The notes: a model not told the origin generated them from the letters alone. A stretch of 64,000 bases of DNA from Acridotheres tristis (GCA_037013685.1 CM072889.1:15013976-15077975), one strand, 5' to 3'; numbered from the stretch's first letter, positions 47,171 to 60,400 are shown. A program made the numbers and translations.

Positions 47171-47589
47171 TCATCCACCTCTCCCAGGGAAAACACAAAG
47201 TGCATTTTCAGGTCAGCGAGCCAGAGAAAGAAGGAGAAGCCCCAAAAAGGAGCAGAAGCTGGAGGAATGCTGTGTAAGGCGAGATTTTCAAACACATGGA
47301 TCTGTTTTCTTTGGAGCGGCAGCTGCTGGGGGAAGTCGCAACTGCAGACAAAGCTCCCGCAGGGTTTGAACACCAAAGGAAAAGCGGTGGAGGGTGGCAG
47401 AGGAGCAGGAGGTGACCTGGGGCTGTGTCCTATCCCAGGGGAAGTGCCGGGAGCCCGGGGCTGTGCCAGGACACGCGGCTGCCGAGGGATGCGCCCGAGG
47501 CATCGCCGCTCCCGGGGCTGCTCCCTCGCCTGCCGTGGCCTCCGCTCCTCGGCCAGGATGGAAAATTCAAATGTTGCTGTCTCCAAGGC

Positions 47590-48005
47590 CGGGTCTTCCA
47601 TTCCCAGTGCTACACTTGCCATCCTCAGGGCCAGACCTGCTATTCCCTTCCATCCCTATGATGAGACCATCCATTTCCAGCGTCGCAATTTCCATCCTCA
47701 ATGTCACAAGTTCCATCCCTAGGGTTAAATTCACCATCCTCAGTGTCAGACCTGCCATCCTCAGGGTCAGACCTGCCGTTCCCAGTGTCGGATTTTCCAT
47801 CCCCAGGATCACACTTTCCATGTCCAAGGTCAAACCTGCCATTCTCCCGGTGTCACACCTGCCTTCTCCAGTGTCCCATCTCCCATCCCAAGGGTCATGC
47901 CTGATACCCAGTGCCAGATCTTCCACCCCCAGTGCCGGGGCTGGTCCCCAGTGTCACACCTGCCACCCCCAGTGTCCCACGTGCCATCCCCGGGATCAGA
48001 GCCGG
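47590..48005. repeat. 21-bp minisatellite (CCATCCTCAGTGTCAGACCTG)n
   Basis: About 18-20 diverged copies of a 21-bp unit, with occasional 19- and 23-bp variants (for example CCATCCCCAGGATCACACTTT). Because 21 is a multiple of three, frames remain open on both strands, which explains the long frames here. Confidence 0.92.
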
Positions 48006-48489
48006 CACCCTGGCGTGAGGGCAGGTCCCTGCCTGCCGGCTGCAGGAGGTTGGGGAATGCTGTGTGTGACCACACGAGCACGGTGCTGCTGTAAGAGGGA
48101 CCTGGAGGGAGAGGGCTTGGATGGGCTGAGCTCTTCTCCCGGCTCCCAAGCGGCGGGCAGCCCCCCGGGGCAGGGTCCCGCGGAGCTCCCGGCACGTCGC
48201 CACCCGCGTGCCCCGGACGAGCCGGTGATCTCACGTGAATGAGCTCAGAGCTGGCTGCGTCCTGCCAGGATTTACATGGGAGGCTCCAGAGAGTCTGTGT
48301 GTACTCACAAGCCTCCCGCCGAGAGCCACAGCTCTCCCCGAGGGGAGGAGGAGCGGGGCTCCCTTTCCTGCTTCCCCACCCTGCCCTGCCAGCTCCGGCT
48401 CCTGGCATCCAGCCTGCTCCGAGCGGCCCACGCTGCTTCTCGGGCGGCTGCCGGAGCCGGGACAGGGAGATCCAGCCCCCCTGGACCCC

Positions 48490-49200
48490 TCACTGCTGCA
48501 CCCCCGTACCCCTGTACCCTGCGATCCTATAGCCCTGCACTCCTGTATCCCTGTGGTCCTGAATCCACGTGGCTCTGCACCCCTGTATTTCTGCATCCCT
48601 GCATCCTCAGTCCTGCACCCAGGCACCTCCTGCACTCCTGCATCCCTGCACCACTGCAACCCTGTATCCCTGCACCAATGCAACCCTGTATCCCTGCACC
48701 ACTGCAATCCTGTATCCCTGCACCACTGCAACCCTGCATCCCTGCACCACTGCAACCCTGCATCCCTGCACCACTGCAATTCTGCACCGCTGCAATCCTG
48801 CATCCCTGCACCACTGCAACCCTGTATCCCTGCACCACTGCAATCCTATAGCCCCCGCACCACTGCAATCCTGCATCCCTGTGCCACTGCATCCCTGTAT
48901 TCCTGTGCCCCTGAATTCCTACATTTCTGTGCTGCTGCATCCCTGCATCCTGTCTCCCCTTTAATCCCCTGCATCCCCACATCCTGCACATCTGCACCTC
49001 TGCATTCGTACTTCCCACCTGCATCCCTGTGTCCCTGCATCCCGGCCTCCCTGAATCCTCTAATCCTCTGCAACCTCTCACCCCACACCCCTGCATTCCC
49101 TGCCATCCTGCACCCCTACATCCCAACATCCCAATACCACCGAACCCCTGCATCCTCGCATCCCCACACCCCAGCCCCCCTGCACCCCGCACCCCATCCC
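48490..49200. repeat. 24-bp minisatellite (CTGCACCACTGCAACC...) and related CCTGCATCC repeats
   Basis: The core at about 48640-48880 has ten or so copies of a 24-bp unit (CCTGCACCACTGCAACCCTG then TATC or CATC) at very regular 24-bp spacing. The flanks to 49200 are degenerate CCCTGCATCC repeats. Frames of up to 340 codons across the array are repeat artefacts. Confidence 0.95.
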
Positions 49201-49399
49201 GACCCCCCAGGAGCCAGGAGGGGATCTCAGTTTCCCGCAGAGCACAAGGCTCTATAATCCTCCCATTTAGGGGGATCATGGCTCAGTGATTCCCACTGGG
49301 ACATCGCTCCATGCCCCACTGCAGGTTTTGGGGATGCAGCTCCGTGGTGCCACTGTTTTTCCAGCCCTGCTGGCTGGATGGGCTGAAAGGCAGAAGAGG

Positions 49400-49560
49400 A
49401 AAGTGGAGAAATTCAATTTTATCTCTCAGCAATCGCAAAAAGGGATAAACTGAACATCCTGAGCAATTGCAGCGCTGCTTTTGTGGGGCTGGTAATTTGT
49501 GACAGTGAAGATCGCTGCAAATATCTTAATTAATGTTTATTTTGATGGCTGTGTAGGTTT
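49400..49560. promoter_or_regulatory. Short AT-rich candidate regulatory island
   Basis: A non-repetitive stretch with TTTTATCTCTCAGCAATCGC, GAGCAATTGCAGCG and ATATCTTAATTAATGTTTAT. It contrasts with the GC-rich minisatellites to its left. Function is only inferred. Confidence 0.25.
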
Positions 49561-52500
49561 GGGGTGACGTGTCCCTGAGTCTGGAATGGGGAGGGGGGCA
49601 GGGTGGCAGGGGGGAAAAAAAAGCAGATTTTTTTTTTTTGACTTGCTGCCCAGAACCACAAAAATGCCTTTTAAAGCGTCCCTCCCTCGCCCGAACAGGC
49701 TCGTCGGGAGCAGAGCAGAGCTCATGGAAAGAGGAGAGATAGAGAGATAGAGACTCGGAGGAAGGAGGTGAGGGGCAAAGACATGGGAAGGAGACAGACA
49801 AACACACACGGAGCAATTTGCATGGTTTATGAGTCTTTGATTCCAGCCTATTTACAACCTGGGCGCTCACACCCCGGTGGGAAGTTGGGAGATTACTGTA
49901 CTTACCCTCGATTTCGCTTCACATCTTTATCGAGGGATCTCTCTCGCCTCCAGCCAGACTTTAACGAGCTGCAGCTACGGCAGGAACCGGCCCCGTGCGG
50001 CCGAGCCCCTTCCCCGCCTGCTCCCGCTGCCATTCCCGGCTCCACAGGGACACCCCGAGAGCCCAGGGACACTCTGGTGATCCAAAGGACTCCTCTGTGG
50101 GCCAAGGGACATGTCTGAGGGCCAAGGGACATCCCTGTTCTCCTTTCCCCCCCACCAGCTTCAGACATGGATAAAAGAATTTCTGGGATCAAACCAGGCA
50201 CTTTTGGGTTCGGCACAGAGGAAAGAGCATTTGGTTCCAGAGGTGCGGGAGCTCCTGCCCTGCCAGCATCCTCCCATTCTCCCATTTACCATTTCATTCT
50301 TCTCTTTTTTTTCCCCTCATTTTCCTCCTCTTTGAGCCATTTTCCTCCTGCATTTCCACTGAAAAAAACCTGAATTCCAGAGAAAGGGAATTTACCAGAT
50401 GCAGTGGAAAGAAATGCGTGACCTACGGCTTTTTGTTCTTTTCATATTTGAAATCCCAGCATCCAAGTCCAGAGTAACTTCTAGAAAATTCGTTGGGGGG
50501 AAAAGTCTTTTCTAGTAAGAAAAGATGAGGCAATTTGGGGCGAATTCCAAGCCCTGAGTGAATCCATCATCCCACCCAGAACCCCCGGACGGTTCGTGCT
50601 GGGTTCCTGAGCGCCCTCTCCCCACGTCCCGCCGTGATCCCAATCAGCTCCGAGGAGACACAACGAGTCCCTCTCCCAACCCTAAAGAGCTCTCCTAGCC
50701 CCTTCCAGGCTGTTTTCTTGGGATGAATCCTATGATCTACCTCCATCACTCAGGGCGAGCCTGGGATTCTTCTCCCGTTCCCCGACCCCTGAGCACACCA
50801 AGCGAACTTTTCCCTCCGTGTTTTGGCTCCTTTTCACCGTTGGATTCCCCCCCGGGTGCTCGGGATTCTTTTTTTTCCCTCCGACTTCGACACCCACACT
50901 CGCGGGGCTGTGCCAGGAGGGGCAGGGGCAGCTCTCCCTGCCTGGCAGGGGCGTCGTGCCCGGGCTGGAGCCCCGGGAGCCGCTCCCTCCCTTGGCTGCG
51001 ACCCCCGGGACCGTTTCCATTCCATAATTGGGCAAATCTTTTCCTATCAGATCTCAGCGCAAGTGTCTACAAGCCTCGCCTGAATAATAAGGAATATTCA
51101 AGGAAAACCTGGTGCTTTTTCTCATCTCCTTTTTGCCAGGAATCTGGTTTTTTGGGGTAGTGGCTGGAGCACAGGCAAGGGCAGCTCCCCCATGACTATT
51201 CATGGGCAATCTTCGGGGATTTGCTTAAACTCAAAGCAGATTTGGAGGAAAAATAGGAAACCTGGAAGCCTTTGCTGACGACTCCTAGCTGTAACTCTGC
51301 TCTGCACCACGGGAAGCTTCTCTGCTCCCTCCTTCAGCTTGTTTTTATTGAGGTGTTTTTTCCTTCCTCCCCCTGATGTTATTTAAATCTTGTTCTTTAA
51401 TAAGTCTACAACTAAAAGCAATTAAGGAGCTCAGTGAGCAGCATCCATTTCAGCGCTGCCTCCAAGGCATGTCCACTGCCAGTAAGCCTTGCCTGGAGGC
51501 ACCGAGAGCATCGGGAGAGCCGGGATGGATCCATCCATCGGGGAGCCCGATGGATTCCCTGCTGTGTGGGGGGCACAGGGGGGTCCCTGCTGCCCCCAAT
51601 CCCGAGTCATCCCATCCTTCCAGGGGCTTTTCCTCAGAGGGTCATGGTTTGGGGGCCCTGCCCGCAAGCCCCTTCACCTAAAGGTGTTGCTACACTGATA
51701 AACGATGCTTAAAATAAAATAAAGAGAGAAAACGCATGTTTTCCTTTTCCGGGAGCAACAGATCAAAGCAGTTCTGAGGCAGATGATAATTCCTGGCAGT
51801 AACCACCCACAGGAGATAAGGGGGACGGAGGAGTCCTCAGAGAGATGCGCTCAGAAATGCAGGTGACAGACACTGCGAGGGTTTTGGCCATTAAAAGGGT
51901 CACTGAATTTTGCCATCGAGGTGGCCCAAATCAAACCCACACTGCCCAAAAGTCCTCTGCCCCGTCGTCCCCCTGCCAAAGCTTCGGTACCTCCGTGGGC
52001 AGTGGCCACAGCCACGGCCGGTGCCCACACGCCCTCGGCAGCCCACGGAAAGCCCTTCCTGCCAAAATTCCTTCCCATTCTCCCTGACAAAGAGCTCTCG
52101 CTTCCAGCTCAGGAACAACAAACACGGAGGCAGGCGAGGTAACCTCTTCCCACAGCATTTTAATGAAGAAAACACCCACGGAGATGCAAACGCGGCCGCA
52201 GTTCGCTGCCTGCCCATCCTTCTTCCACCTGGGCTCATCCTCATCCTCCTTCCAGCTGGGATCGTGCAGGGATGCGCTGAACCTCCCGCTGCCCCCGCCC
52301 CGGCATCCCGGGGGGGACTGGGCATCCCAAATCCTGCGGCGTGGGATGCTCAGGGAACAGGGCACTGCCAAGGGTGGGCAGCTGGCACGGCCCGGAGAGG
52401 AATGGGCAGCAGGAAGAGGGGAGGGAATCTGCAGAAATTAGCAGGAGGAAATTTTGCCCTCATTTTCTAATCCCTCACACTCTGCCCCCAGAGGTGAATG

Positions 52501-52735
52501 GCAAAGAGGGGTGAGTTTAGTTCATTAGAGGTGAGAAAAGAGGAGAGACAGCGCCGAGGGCAGCACATCCCTAATTCCAGCAGGAATCAGTATCCTTGAT
52601 CGGGATAAACCAATCCCAAACTTCCACTAACAGGGCTGGGCACACCCAACAGGACCAGCCCGTGGCCCCCAGGGGAACCCAGAACCCCCCGAGGCCTGGG
52701 CTGATCCCGGCGTGGGAAGTAGGGAAGGGGGAGTT
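49560..52735. other. Upstream intergenic DNA, no gene recognised
   Basis: Unique-looking sequence with a short GATAGAGA run (about 49735-49750), a T-tract (49628-49640) and moderately CpG-rich patches (49960-50040, 50890-51010). No reading frame with recognisable protein similarity was found on either strand. Confidence 0.55.
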
Positions 52736-52737
52736 CT

Positions 52738-53083
52738 GCCCTGCTCAGGTGAGACCTCACCTGCAGAGCCTGAGCTCCCAGCACAGGAAGGACCTGGAGC
52801 CAGAGGAAGCCACGGAGCTGCTCCAAGGGCTGGAGCCACTCTGGAGCCAGGCTGGGGGAGCTGGGGGAGTTCACCTGGAGAAGAGGAAACTCCAGGGAGA
52901 TCTCAGAGCCCCTTCCAGAGAAGCTGTGGATCCCTGGATCTCTGGAAGTGTCCAAGGCCAGGTTGGATGGGGCTTGGAGCAACCTGGGATAGTGGAAGAT
53001 GTCTCTGTCCACGGCAGGGAGTGAGACAAAATGGAATTTAAGGTGGTTTCCAACCCAGACCATGTTGTGATTCCATGATTATT
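52738..53083 (+). mobile_element. CR1 LINE fragment, plus orientation (about 345 bp)
   Basis: This starts within the CR1 ORF2 tail (CTCAGGTGAGACCTCACCTG, CAGCACAGGAAGGACCTGGA, GGAGAAGAGGAAACTCCAGG). It then jumps, with an internal deletion, to the 3' region (GTGTCCAAGGCCAGGTTGG, AGCAACCTGGGATAGTGG) and ends at GTGATTCCATGATT. Confidence 0.92.
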
Positions 53084-54295
53084 TCCTGTGTGGCTCCAGC
53101 TCCCGTGGACTCTGAGATGGAGACCTGGCTGTAAACAGAAGGTGGGGAAGGTGCTGCCTCTGATATAATCCTGCTGATCCCTGGGAACCTTCAGCACCTT
53201 CCCACATCTTCCTTGGCCTTGGGAGCCCAGCTCAGCTCACCCCACCACCCCTCTGGACGGGCACATCTCACTTGTCCTCGAATCCAGCCAGCAGCTCCAA
53301 GTATTGTCCATAAAAAAAAAAAAACTTTAAAAGAACCTAAGAATGATTTATTGAAATGTTCCCATTTTCACTTGAAACACAAAGGAATGATCCACCCAGA
53401 AATGTGGTTTGCAGCTGGGAATTTTTTTAACTAAAAGTACGAAATGTGTGCAAACGAGAGAGACAGTTTTGGGGGAAAAACCAAAAATGCAACTTGAGAG
53501 CCCAAACATCTGTTGGAAAACCATTCCCAAAGTTCGGAAAGGCACTACCAGCAAACCCCACAAAGGCTGCAAGCAGAGGGAAGAGCCATGAGTAAGTCAA
53601 GTCTTCCCAGGTGGACAGGGGTGCCACATCCTCAGGACAGGCATCATCTCCCCCCTGGAATTTTGGAATTTTGGGGTTTTTATGGAAAAGCTGGGCTGTG
53701 GGAGCACTGCCCCGGGACTCCCAGCAGAGCAACCCAGACGGGTGAGGCTCGTGCCTGTCAAAACATTTCAGAATAATCATCATAAAGCACAGCCAGATCA
53801 AAACAAGTTAAAACGGAGCCGCCAAGGTCTGGTCACCTCATAAACCACAGATAAAGCCAGCAAGGCTTCACCAGAGCAGGTTTGATCTTCCTCCCTTCCT
53901 GTATCTCTTCCATAAACATTTTGGGGAGCCGCAGGAGAGGAGTCTTATTGATGAAGTCCGAAAACTAACATCCTATGGACGCTGGGAATTATCCCACGCC
54001 TCATCCTCCCTGTCCGGGGCAGCGCCAACCCCGGCGGGTCCTGCCAGTCCCGCAGAGCCCGCCCCAAGCACTCCTCTGTTTACTTTAAACCAATTCCCGT
54101 CAAACTCCTCACTCAACAAGGGAGAAAAATTGGATCAAAAGAGGCCCTTTGGCCACTCTCTTCCTCCCACTTGTCCGAGCTTGGCGGGTGTTGGCCGAAG
54201 GAGCCAGGACCCTCAGCATCACCTCAAGAGTTTTGTTAAGTCCAAAGAGCTTTTCCCGAATCCCTCTCTACCTTCTGCTGTTCTTGTGCTGCTGC

Positions 54296-54688
54296 ATTGA
54301 GGGGCTGGAGGATGTCCAGGGAATGGGGATGGAGCTGGGAAAGGGGCTCAGCCTGGAGAAAAGGAGGCTCAGGGGGGACCCTGTGACTCTGCACAACTCC
54401 CTGACAGGAGGGGACAGCCAGGGGGGATCGGGCTCTGCTCCCAGGGAACAGGGACAGGAGGAGAGGAAATGGCCTCAAACTCTGCCAGGGGAGGTTCAGT
54501 TGGATATCAGGGAAAATTTCTCATGGAAAGTGTTGTCCAGCCCTGGCTCAGGGGTGGAGTCCTCATCCCTGGAGGGGTTTAAAAGCCATGTGGATGTGGC
54601 ACTTGGGGACATGGTCAGCAGTGGCCTTTTCAGAGCTGGGACATGGTTGGAATCCACAGTCCCAGAGAGTTTCTGTGATTCTAAGGAT
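54296..54688 (+). mobile_element. CR1 LINE fragment, plus orientation (about 390 bp)
   Basis: This carries the CR1 ORF2 C-terminal signature at nucleotide level (AGCCTGGAGAAAAGGAGGCT, CTCTGCACAACTCCCTGA, GGGAACAGGGACAGGAGGAG). The derived 3' region follows (CCTGGAGGGGTTTAAAAGCC, TGTGGATGTGGCACTTGGGG) and it ends at TTTCTGTGATTCTAAGG. The subfamily appears different from that of the 52.7-kb copy. Confidence 0.9.
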
Positions 54689-55199
54689 CATCCCTCCTGC
54701 CCCAGCAGCTGAAGATGTCCATAAATTTCTAGGTCACTCAGCTCATGCACTGCTTGGGATAGAGACCTGCCAGGTCTCAACTTCAGGTGCTCCAGGAGAA
54801 AAGTGGGATGAGCACCGAACCCTGGCAGTCCTGGGACTGGTCTGTCCACACTGGCCATGCTGTAACATGAGCTTAATTAGAGTAATTGAGCTCTCGGACG
54901 AGGCTTGGAGCAGAGAAGTTGCAATATTTGGGGTTTCGAAAAGGTCTCTGCAAGGTCACTCAGCCCAGGCTGGTGAGGCAAGAGCAGCCCGGGGATAAAT
55001 GGGAATGTTAATCCCTGTTTGAGGATGGCAGGATTTGGGGAACAGCCTGTTTGTGCAGGAGAGAGGACTTTCAACAAAGTCCCACAGGAATTTGGCCAGA
55101 AACCTCCTCTGGTGCCCCCCAAAATGATCCAGGATAGGAAAGAGCACAGCCAAGCACTTCGAAGCAGCCCTAAATTACTCCTGGCACTGAGGGGAATGG

Positions 55200-55480
55200 A
55201 ATGATCATGTGGAGCAGAGCAATAAAATGGCAGATGAACTTCCCTGCTCATAATTGCAGAGTAATGAACATGAAAAGCTTTTCCCCCATCCAGACACGTG
55301 CAGTGGCTCCGTATCAGCAATTATTGGGATTTAACGAGATCTCAGAGACTCTGCCGAGCCCCTTTGAAGGTCTCCTTTCAACAATTAGCAAAAGTCAAAA
55401 AAGGCAAGTGGAATATTAAGAACTCTTGGAAGAAGAGAACAAAAGGGGAAATGTCCTTTTTTTCCTTCATCTGTTGCCTC
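55200..55480 (+). mobile_element. Decayed non-LTR retrotransposon relic (reverse transcriptase C-terminal region)
   Basis: One plus frame reads IKWQMNFPAHNCRVMNM (from about 55222), recalling the K-W-Q-M-x-F-N-x-x-K-C-x-V-M-H motif that follows the reverse transcriptase domain in CR1/L2-type LINEs. About 100 bp further on another frame reads LAKVKKGKWNIKNSWKKRTK, recalling the downstream AVKKAN-x-x-LGIIKK-type motif. The motifs are in different frames and interrupted, so this is a dead relic much older than the CR1 3' ends nearby. Similarity is judged by eye and the family is uncertain. Confidence 0.4.
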
Positions 55481-57296
55481 TCAGCTCTGATGGATCCACA
55501 CCAGGGAACGAGGAGATGTTGGGGGACGGCAACACGTTGATCCAGGGTTTGGGATAACACCTGTGTGGAGAGAGTTCTAATGAACCAGGAAAAAGGAGAT
55601 AAAGAGACAAATAATTTAAAGTTAGAGAGGTTTGGAATGGGAAAATTGACAACGCAATCCTTGGATAATGGATTTGATGCTTTGCCCACCAAGTGGCTTC
55701 ATGGAGATGTGGGAATTGTCACCAGTGGAGACTTCCCACCACCCTGAGATCAGATCTGCAGGGTGAGCCCTTCATCCGTGAGAAAACCAGGATCAGATCC
55801 AGGAAAATCCTGCTGGACAAGGGGCAGAAAGTAAAGAGGATCAAGGTGGGCACCACATTTGAGTCCTTCACCTGGAGCCTTTTAGGAAATTCCTGGAGCT
55901 TTCTAGGGATCCACAGCACAACAGCTCCTATAGAGTTTGTGCTTTGAATTTGGGGAGGGCATGTTCCTCTTAAATCCTTCAGACTTTCCTGCAACACCAA
56001 GGCTTCCTAGGAATTTCCTATGATTTGTGTCTAGAACATTTCCAGGAATGTTCAAGGGCTTCATAAGATGTCTCCAATCTGAAATATTTCAAGGAATGCC
56101 CTAGAGCTTCCCTGATTTTCCTCCACCTAGAAACTTCCCCAGAACCTTCCGTTTTCCCTGTGAGTTTCCTCTCTTTCGGAAGTTTTCTGGCATTTCCTTA
56201 TCTGTAACCTGTCTAGGAGCATCCCAATGAATTCCAAGACTCCCACAAGAGCTCTCAAGAAATTCTTCAGTCTAGAATATCGGTATGAAATTCTCCAAAT
56301 GCTTTTGAGAAACTTCTCCATCCAGGAAACCTCAGGCAAGGACTTTTCTCAGACTCTTCCACCAGATGAGGGATTCCAGGAATTTTCTCGGTGATTTAAA
56401 AAAAAATTTCATTGTACTTTGCAGGACCTTTTCCTTTGCACTTCATGATGCTTCAAGGTATTTCCCAAATGATTTTTTTTAGGAATTCAGCCGTTTTGTA
56501 AGAGTTTTCCCAAGTGCTCGGATTTTTGCAGCATGTCTGTGGAATACCGACCTCTCCAGGCAGCCCAGACCAGGATGGAGGAAGGGAAATCTCCCTTTGC
56601 TGTGTCACACCCTGGAGCCATCCCGATGGAGAATGGAGGTGCAGCATCCCAGGATGTGGCTGTGGTGAAGCAGAGTCGCTCTGTGGATGTCAGGGCAGCT
56701 CTGTGGGAATTGTGCTCATGGCAGAGCTGGGAAGGAGCAGGAGAAGCAACTCTGCCACATCCAAACCTTTCCTGGCAAAGAGGAGCTTCCCTCACCAGCC
56801 CCAAGCAGAACTGTGGGGCAGCTCGGGCTCTCCTGGGATCTCTGCACATCCCTGGAGATTGTGCCAGACTGAACAGCCCATTCCAAGCTCCTCCTTGGAT
56901 CCAGGGATCTGTCACTGCCGCGCCAAGAGCTGGATTTGGGATGTGATCCACGCTTCTGGATCATCCATCCCCGCCAGGCAGGGAACACACGGTCTGCAGG
57001 CTCAGGGTGTGGCAGCTGACACAGCCACATGTGGCCAGATGTGAGGAGAGAATGAAAAGGCAAAGCTGGGAGCAAGGCAGGAAAAGCCCAGATTGCTCCA
57101 GGACATCTCCCGGACATGCCAGCAGCTCCTGCTGCTCCTGCTGCTGGCTGTGGGTTCACCAGGGTCAGCTGAGGTCCCTCCTGAAGATGCTCCTCAATCT
57201 CTTGGATGTTCTGGAAACTCAATTCCTGCTTCAAAGAACTCAAAGAACCTTTGAACCAAACATCACCTTGCACTGGAGGCTCCAGAAGGAGCATCA

Positions 57297-57436
57297 GGAA
57301 GTGTCCAAGGCCAGGCTGGATGGGGCTTGGAGCAACCTGGGACAGTGGAACGTGTCCCTACCCATGGCATGGGTGTGGAATAAAATCATCTTTAAGGCTC
57401 CTTCCAACCCAGACCATTCTGTGATTCCACGATCTC
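57297..57436 (+). mobile_element. CR1 LINE 3'-end fragment, plus orientation
   Basis: The sequence AAGTGTCCAAGGCCAGGCTG, GCTTGGAGCAACCTGGGACA, CCTTCCAACCCAGACCATTC and TGTGATTCCACGATCT is a clean 140-bp CR1 3' terminus, strongly 5'-truncated. Confidence 0.93.
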
Positions 57437-57439
57437 CCA

Positions 57440-60400
57440 GGGAATCCTCAGGGTGCTGTGGGGTCCCAAATTTTCCTGACATCCACCCTGGTGTGGGTGA
57501 CCCATGGAAAGGAGGAGTGCTGAGGGGGTAACACTGGAGAAGAACTGGGAAAATAGGGGCTGCACCCCCAGCAGAGCTTTGGGGAGCCCACAGGACACCG
57601 TCCCCCCCCAGCCACACCCTGCCCAGGGTGACTCAGGTGGGTGGGGTGGACACACCTGGTCTGCAAATATTGTCTGAAATGCAGCAGCCCAGGCTGTGTT
57701 TGCTCTGTTTATCTCCTGACATTATTTATTTCCTACCTGTCCATGGGCTGCTGGGGAATGTCACCAGTGGGCTGTGGCTGTGGCTGTGGCTGTGTTGGAT
57801 TTGGCACAGGGCAGGAGAGCCTGGGCCAAGCTGGGCCAGGAAGAACTGAGAGAATCTGGGGCAGGGAGAGTTGGGGCTGCTGGGCTGTGGGAAGAGCACC
57901 TGGGCACATGCAAGGAGCAAGATGTGGAAATCAACCCTGGAAATTGGTCCTGCAGCTCCATCTTGCAGGAATTTGGGGTATGATCCCCCTGGAGCACCAG
58001 CAGGACCAAGGGGTGGGGGAGCAGAAAGAGCCTTTCCTGCTCTGGTGTGATTCTGCAGCCAACGGGGAGACCGTGATCCCAAAAGGGTGGGTGGGTCAAA
58101 CATGAAGATATCTCTGGCTGAAGCAGCCCCAGTGCCCACCTTCCTCCTCCTCCTCCTCTCCTGCCTCTGGATCTGCAGTCTGGGCTCTCTGCAAAGTCCT
58201 GGATTGCAAAATAGCCCAAAAGTTCCCCGAAGAAGCACCAGCTCTCTGATCCCACAGAAGAGCCACCCTCCCATGCTCCAGCTATCACCTGACACAGGGA
58301 CAGGGTGTGGGGTGGCAGAGGGACAGGGTCAGGCAGAGGGACCGTCCTGGAGGCACCCAATTGTGTAAGAGGCGGCTTAGAGAGGAACTGGAGGATTTGG
58401 ATCCTATTTCATGCTTAACTCCCTGATATCTGATCCCTGGGGAGGAAGAGAGGATTCTTCTGCCCCTGTTCAGAGGGGACTTAAGAAGGGCCACTAAGAA
58501 AATCTTCTGAAGCGCCATGAGAGGACTCTGAGCCCTTCCCTCGGGCTGTGGGTGCCGGATGAGGGGGGATCCCAGGACTGTGCATGGTCCCAGTGCTGCC
58601 TGGGTGACCAGGGACAGGGGGGACAGCTCCTGGTGGCCTCCCAGCCCCGCTGCTGCCAGGAAGCACCGGCCCTTTAGGAAGGGGATTTCTAACAAAGCTG
58701 AGATCACGTTGCTGTTTGACTTAATCTCAGGCCATTCTGTCTCCAAATCCCTCCTAATTCCTCGCTGATATTAATTACAGTGTATCCGACCCCGGCCTGG
58801 GGCATGGCAGCTCTTCCCGACATCCCAAACCGAGCACTTCCCAAGGATCCTGTTCGCAGCCAGCAGTCCCTGAGCCAAATAATCCCTGGCCTAATGCACC
58901 GACTTAAATTAGATTTGGGCTCTCCATCCCTGCTCCGCCACTTTCTGCTCGTTCCCCACAGCTGCAGCGCAGACAAAACAGGAGGGATTTGGAGGGAGGA
59001 GCTGGCTGGTTGCTCCAGCACTCTTGGATCACGGGATTTGGGTTTTGCTGGGCTGCCTCTCCCCGGATCAGCCACTTGCTGCCTGCAGAGGAGTGTGGTG
59101 GCAGCAGCTCTGGTGTCACCTCGGTGGCTGGGACAGAGTCTTTGGTCCTGGCTGCAGGGCTGGGGACTCTGCAGCCGAGACACAGAGTAAAGTCGAGGTT
59201 TTGTGCTGACTTTTGAGCTGAAAACTGCTTTAATGGAGTCATGGATCCAAGAGAAAGATTGCACTTGCTCGGCATCTCCAAAAGCAGCTGGTGCCCCACC
59301 AGTCCTGCCTGACAGGCTGGAGAGCATCCCGCATGAACAGGGGGAAATTCCCGACAGGAGAGCATCCCACACCTTCAGCAGAGCATCCCAGGCAGGGAAG
59401 CTCCCCCGGGCTGGTCCGTGGCTCTTGTGACACGGAGTGCTGGGAATCCCTCATGGCACGAGTGACCCGCGGCTGGTCCGGCCCCGTTCAGGGCTGGGGC
59501 ACCCAGGGCTGTCGCACCCCCACGGACACACGGACATGGACACACGGACACAAGGACACGCCGCCCGTTCCCTGCAGGTGGGATGAGCCGAGCAGGGGCT
59601 GTTATTCCAGAGCCACTTCCCAGAGCAAAGCCAGAGCCCCCGGGCAGGGCCCTTTGGCCGCAGGCGGTGACCCGTGGCCAGCACATCGTCCGAGCCCCGC
59701 GGGGCCGCGGCTGCCGAGCCCTGCCGGGACTGTGATTGATGTTGTCCCTGTCCCCGGAGCAACAGAGCGGCTGTCTCCTGCCCTGCTGGCCCGAGAGGCT
59801 GCTCCGGCCAGGAATCAAAGCTATGGGAGCTCCCGAGCCTTCCAGCCAGGCAGGATCCACGATCCTGAAGGAGGGCTGGGGTCAGCCAGGGGCTGCCTTG
59901 CCCCGCTCCTGCCCTGGATTTGGCAGGGCTTTGGGATGCTCCAGGCACCGAGGGTGCAGGCACAGCCATTCCCTGCGGCGCCTTCCCAAGGCACTGCCGG
60001 TCTGGCTCAGCTTCCCATTCCTCTCCCTCCCTACCCCGGGGTTCACTTATGGGGTTTTTTTATCTGCTAATGCTCGTGCCGCACTCTGTGGGGAAGGGCA
60101 GGCAAAGCCGCGAGGGAATGGAGTGTAGGGAATCCTCTTGTTCCATCCTATCTCTTCCAGGACCCCTCTGGGAGTGAGATCCCCTCACCGGGCAGGAATT
60201 GCCGGCTGGTTGTGAGCGAAGAGTGAAGCAGAGCTGCCTCCCTGTCTTCCAGGTTTTGCCATAACCCAGCTGGTTCTGGCCCGGTTTGGGAGACGAGCGT
60301 TTCCTGCTCCCGTCCACACCATTGCAGACAAATTGATGGAGTCAGCAGGATGGGAAGTGTTATCACGTACTACACAAATATGGAATAAATCCAAGTCCCA

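Noticed and set aside
48235..49279. 340-codon plus-strand and 250-codon minus-strand frames with periodic HHCNP and QWCRD motifs
   Set aside because: The period is exactly the 24-bp minisatellite unit. Both strands and several frames are open, so there is no sign of coding selection.
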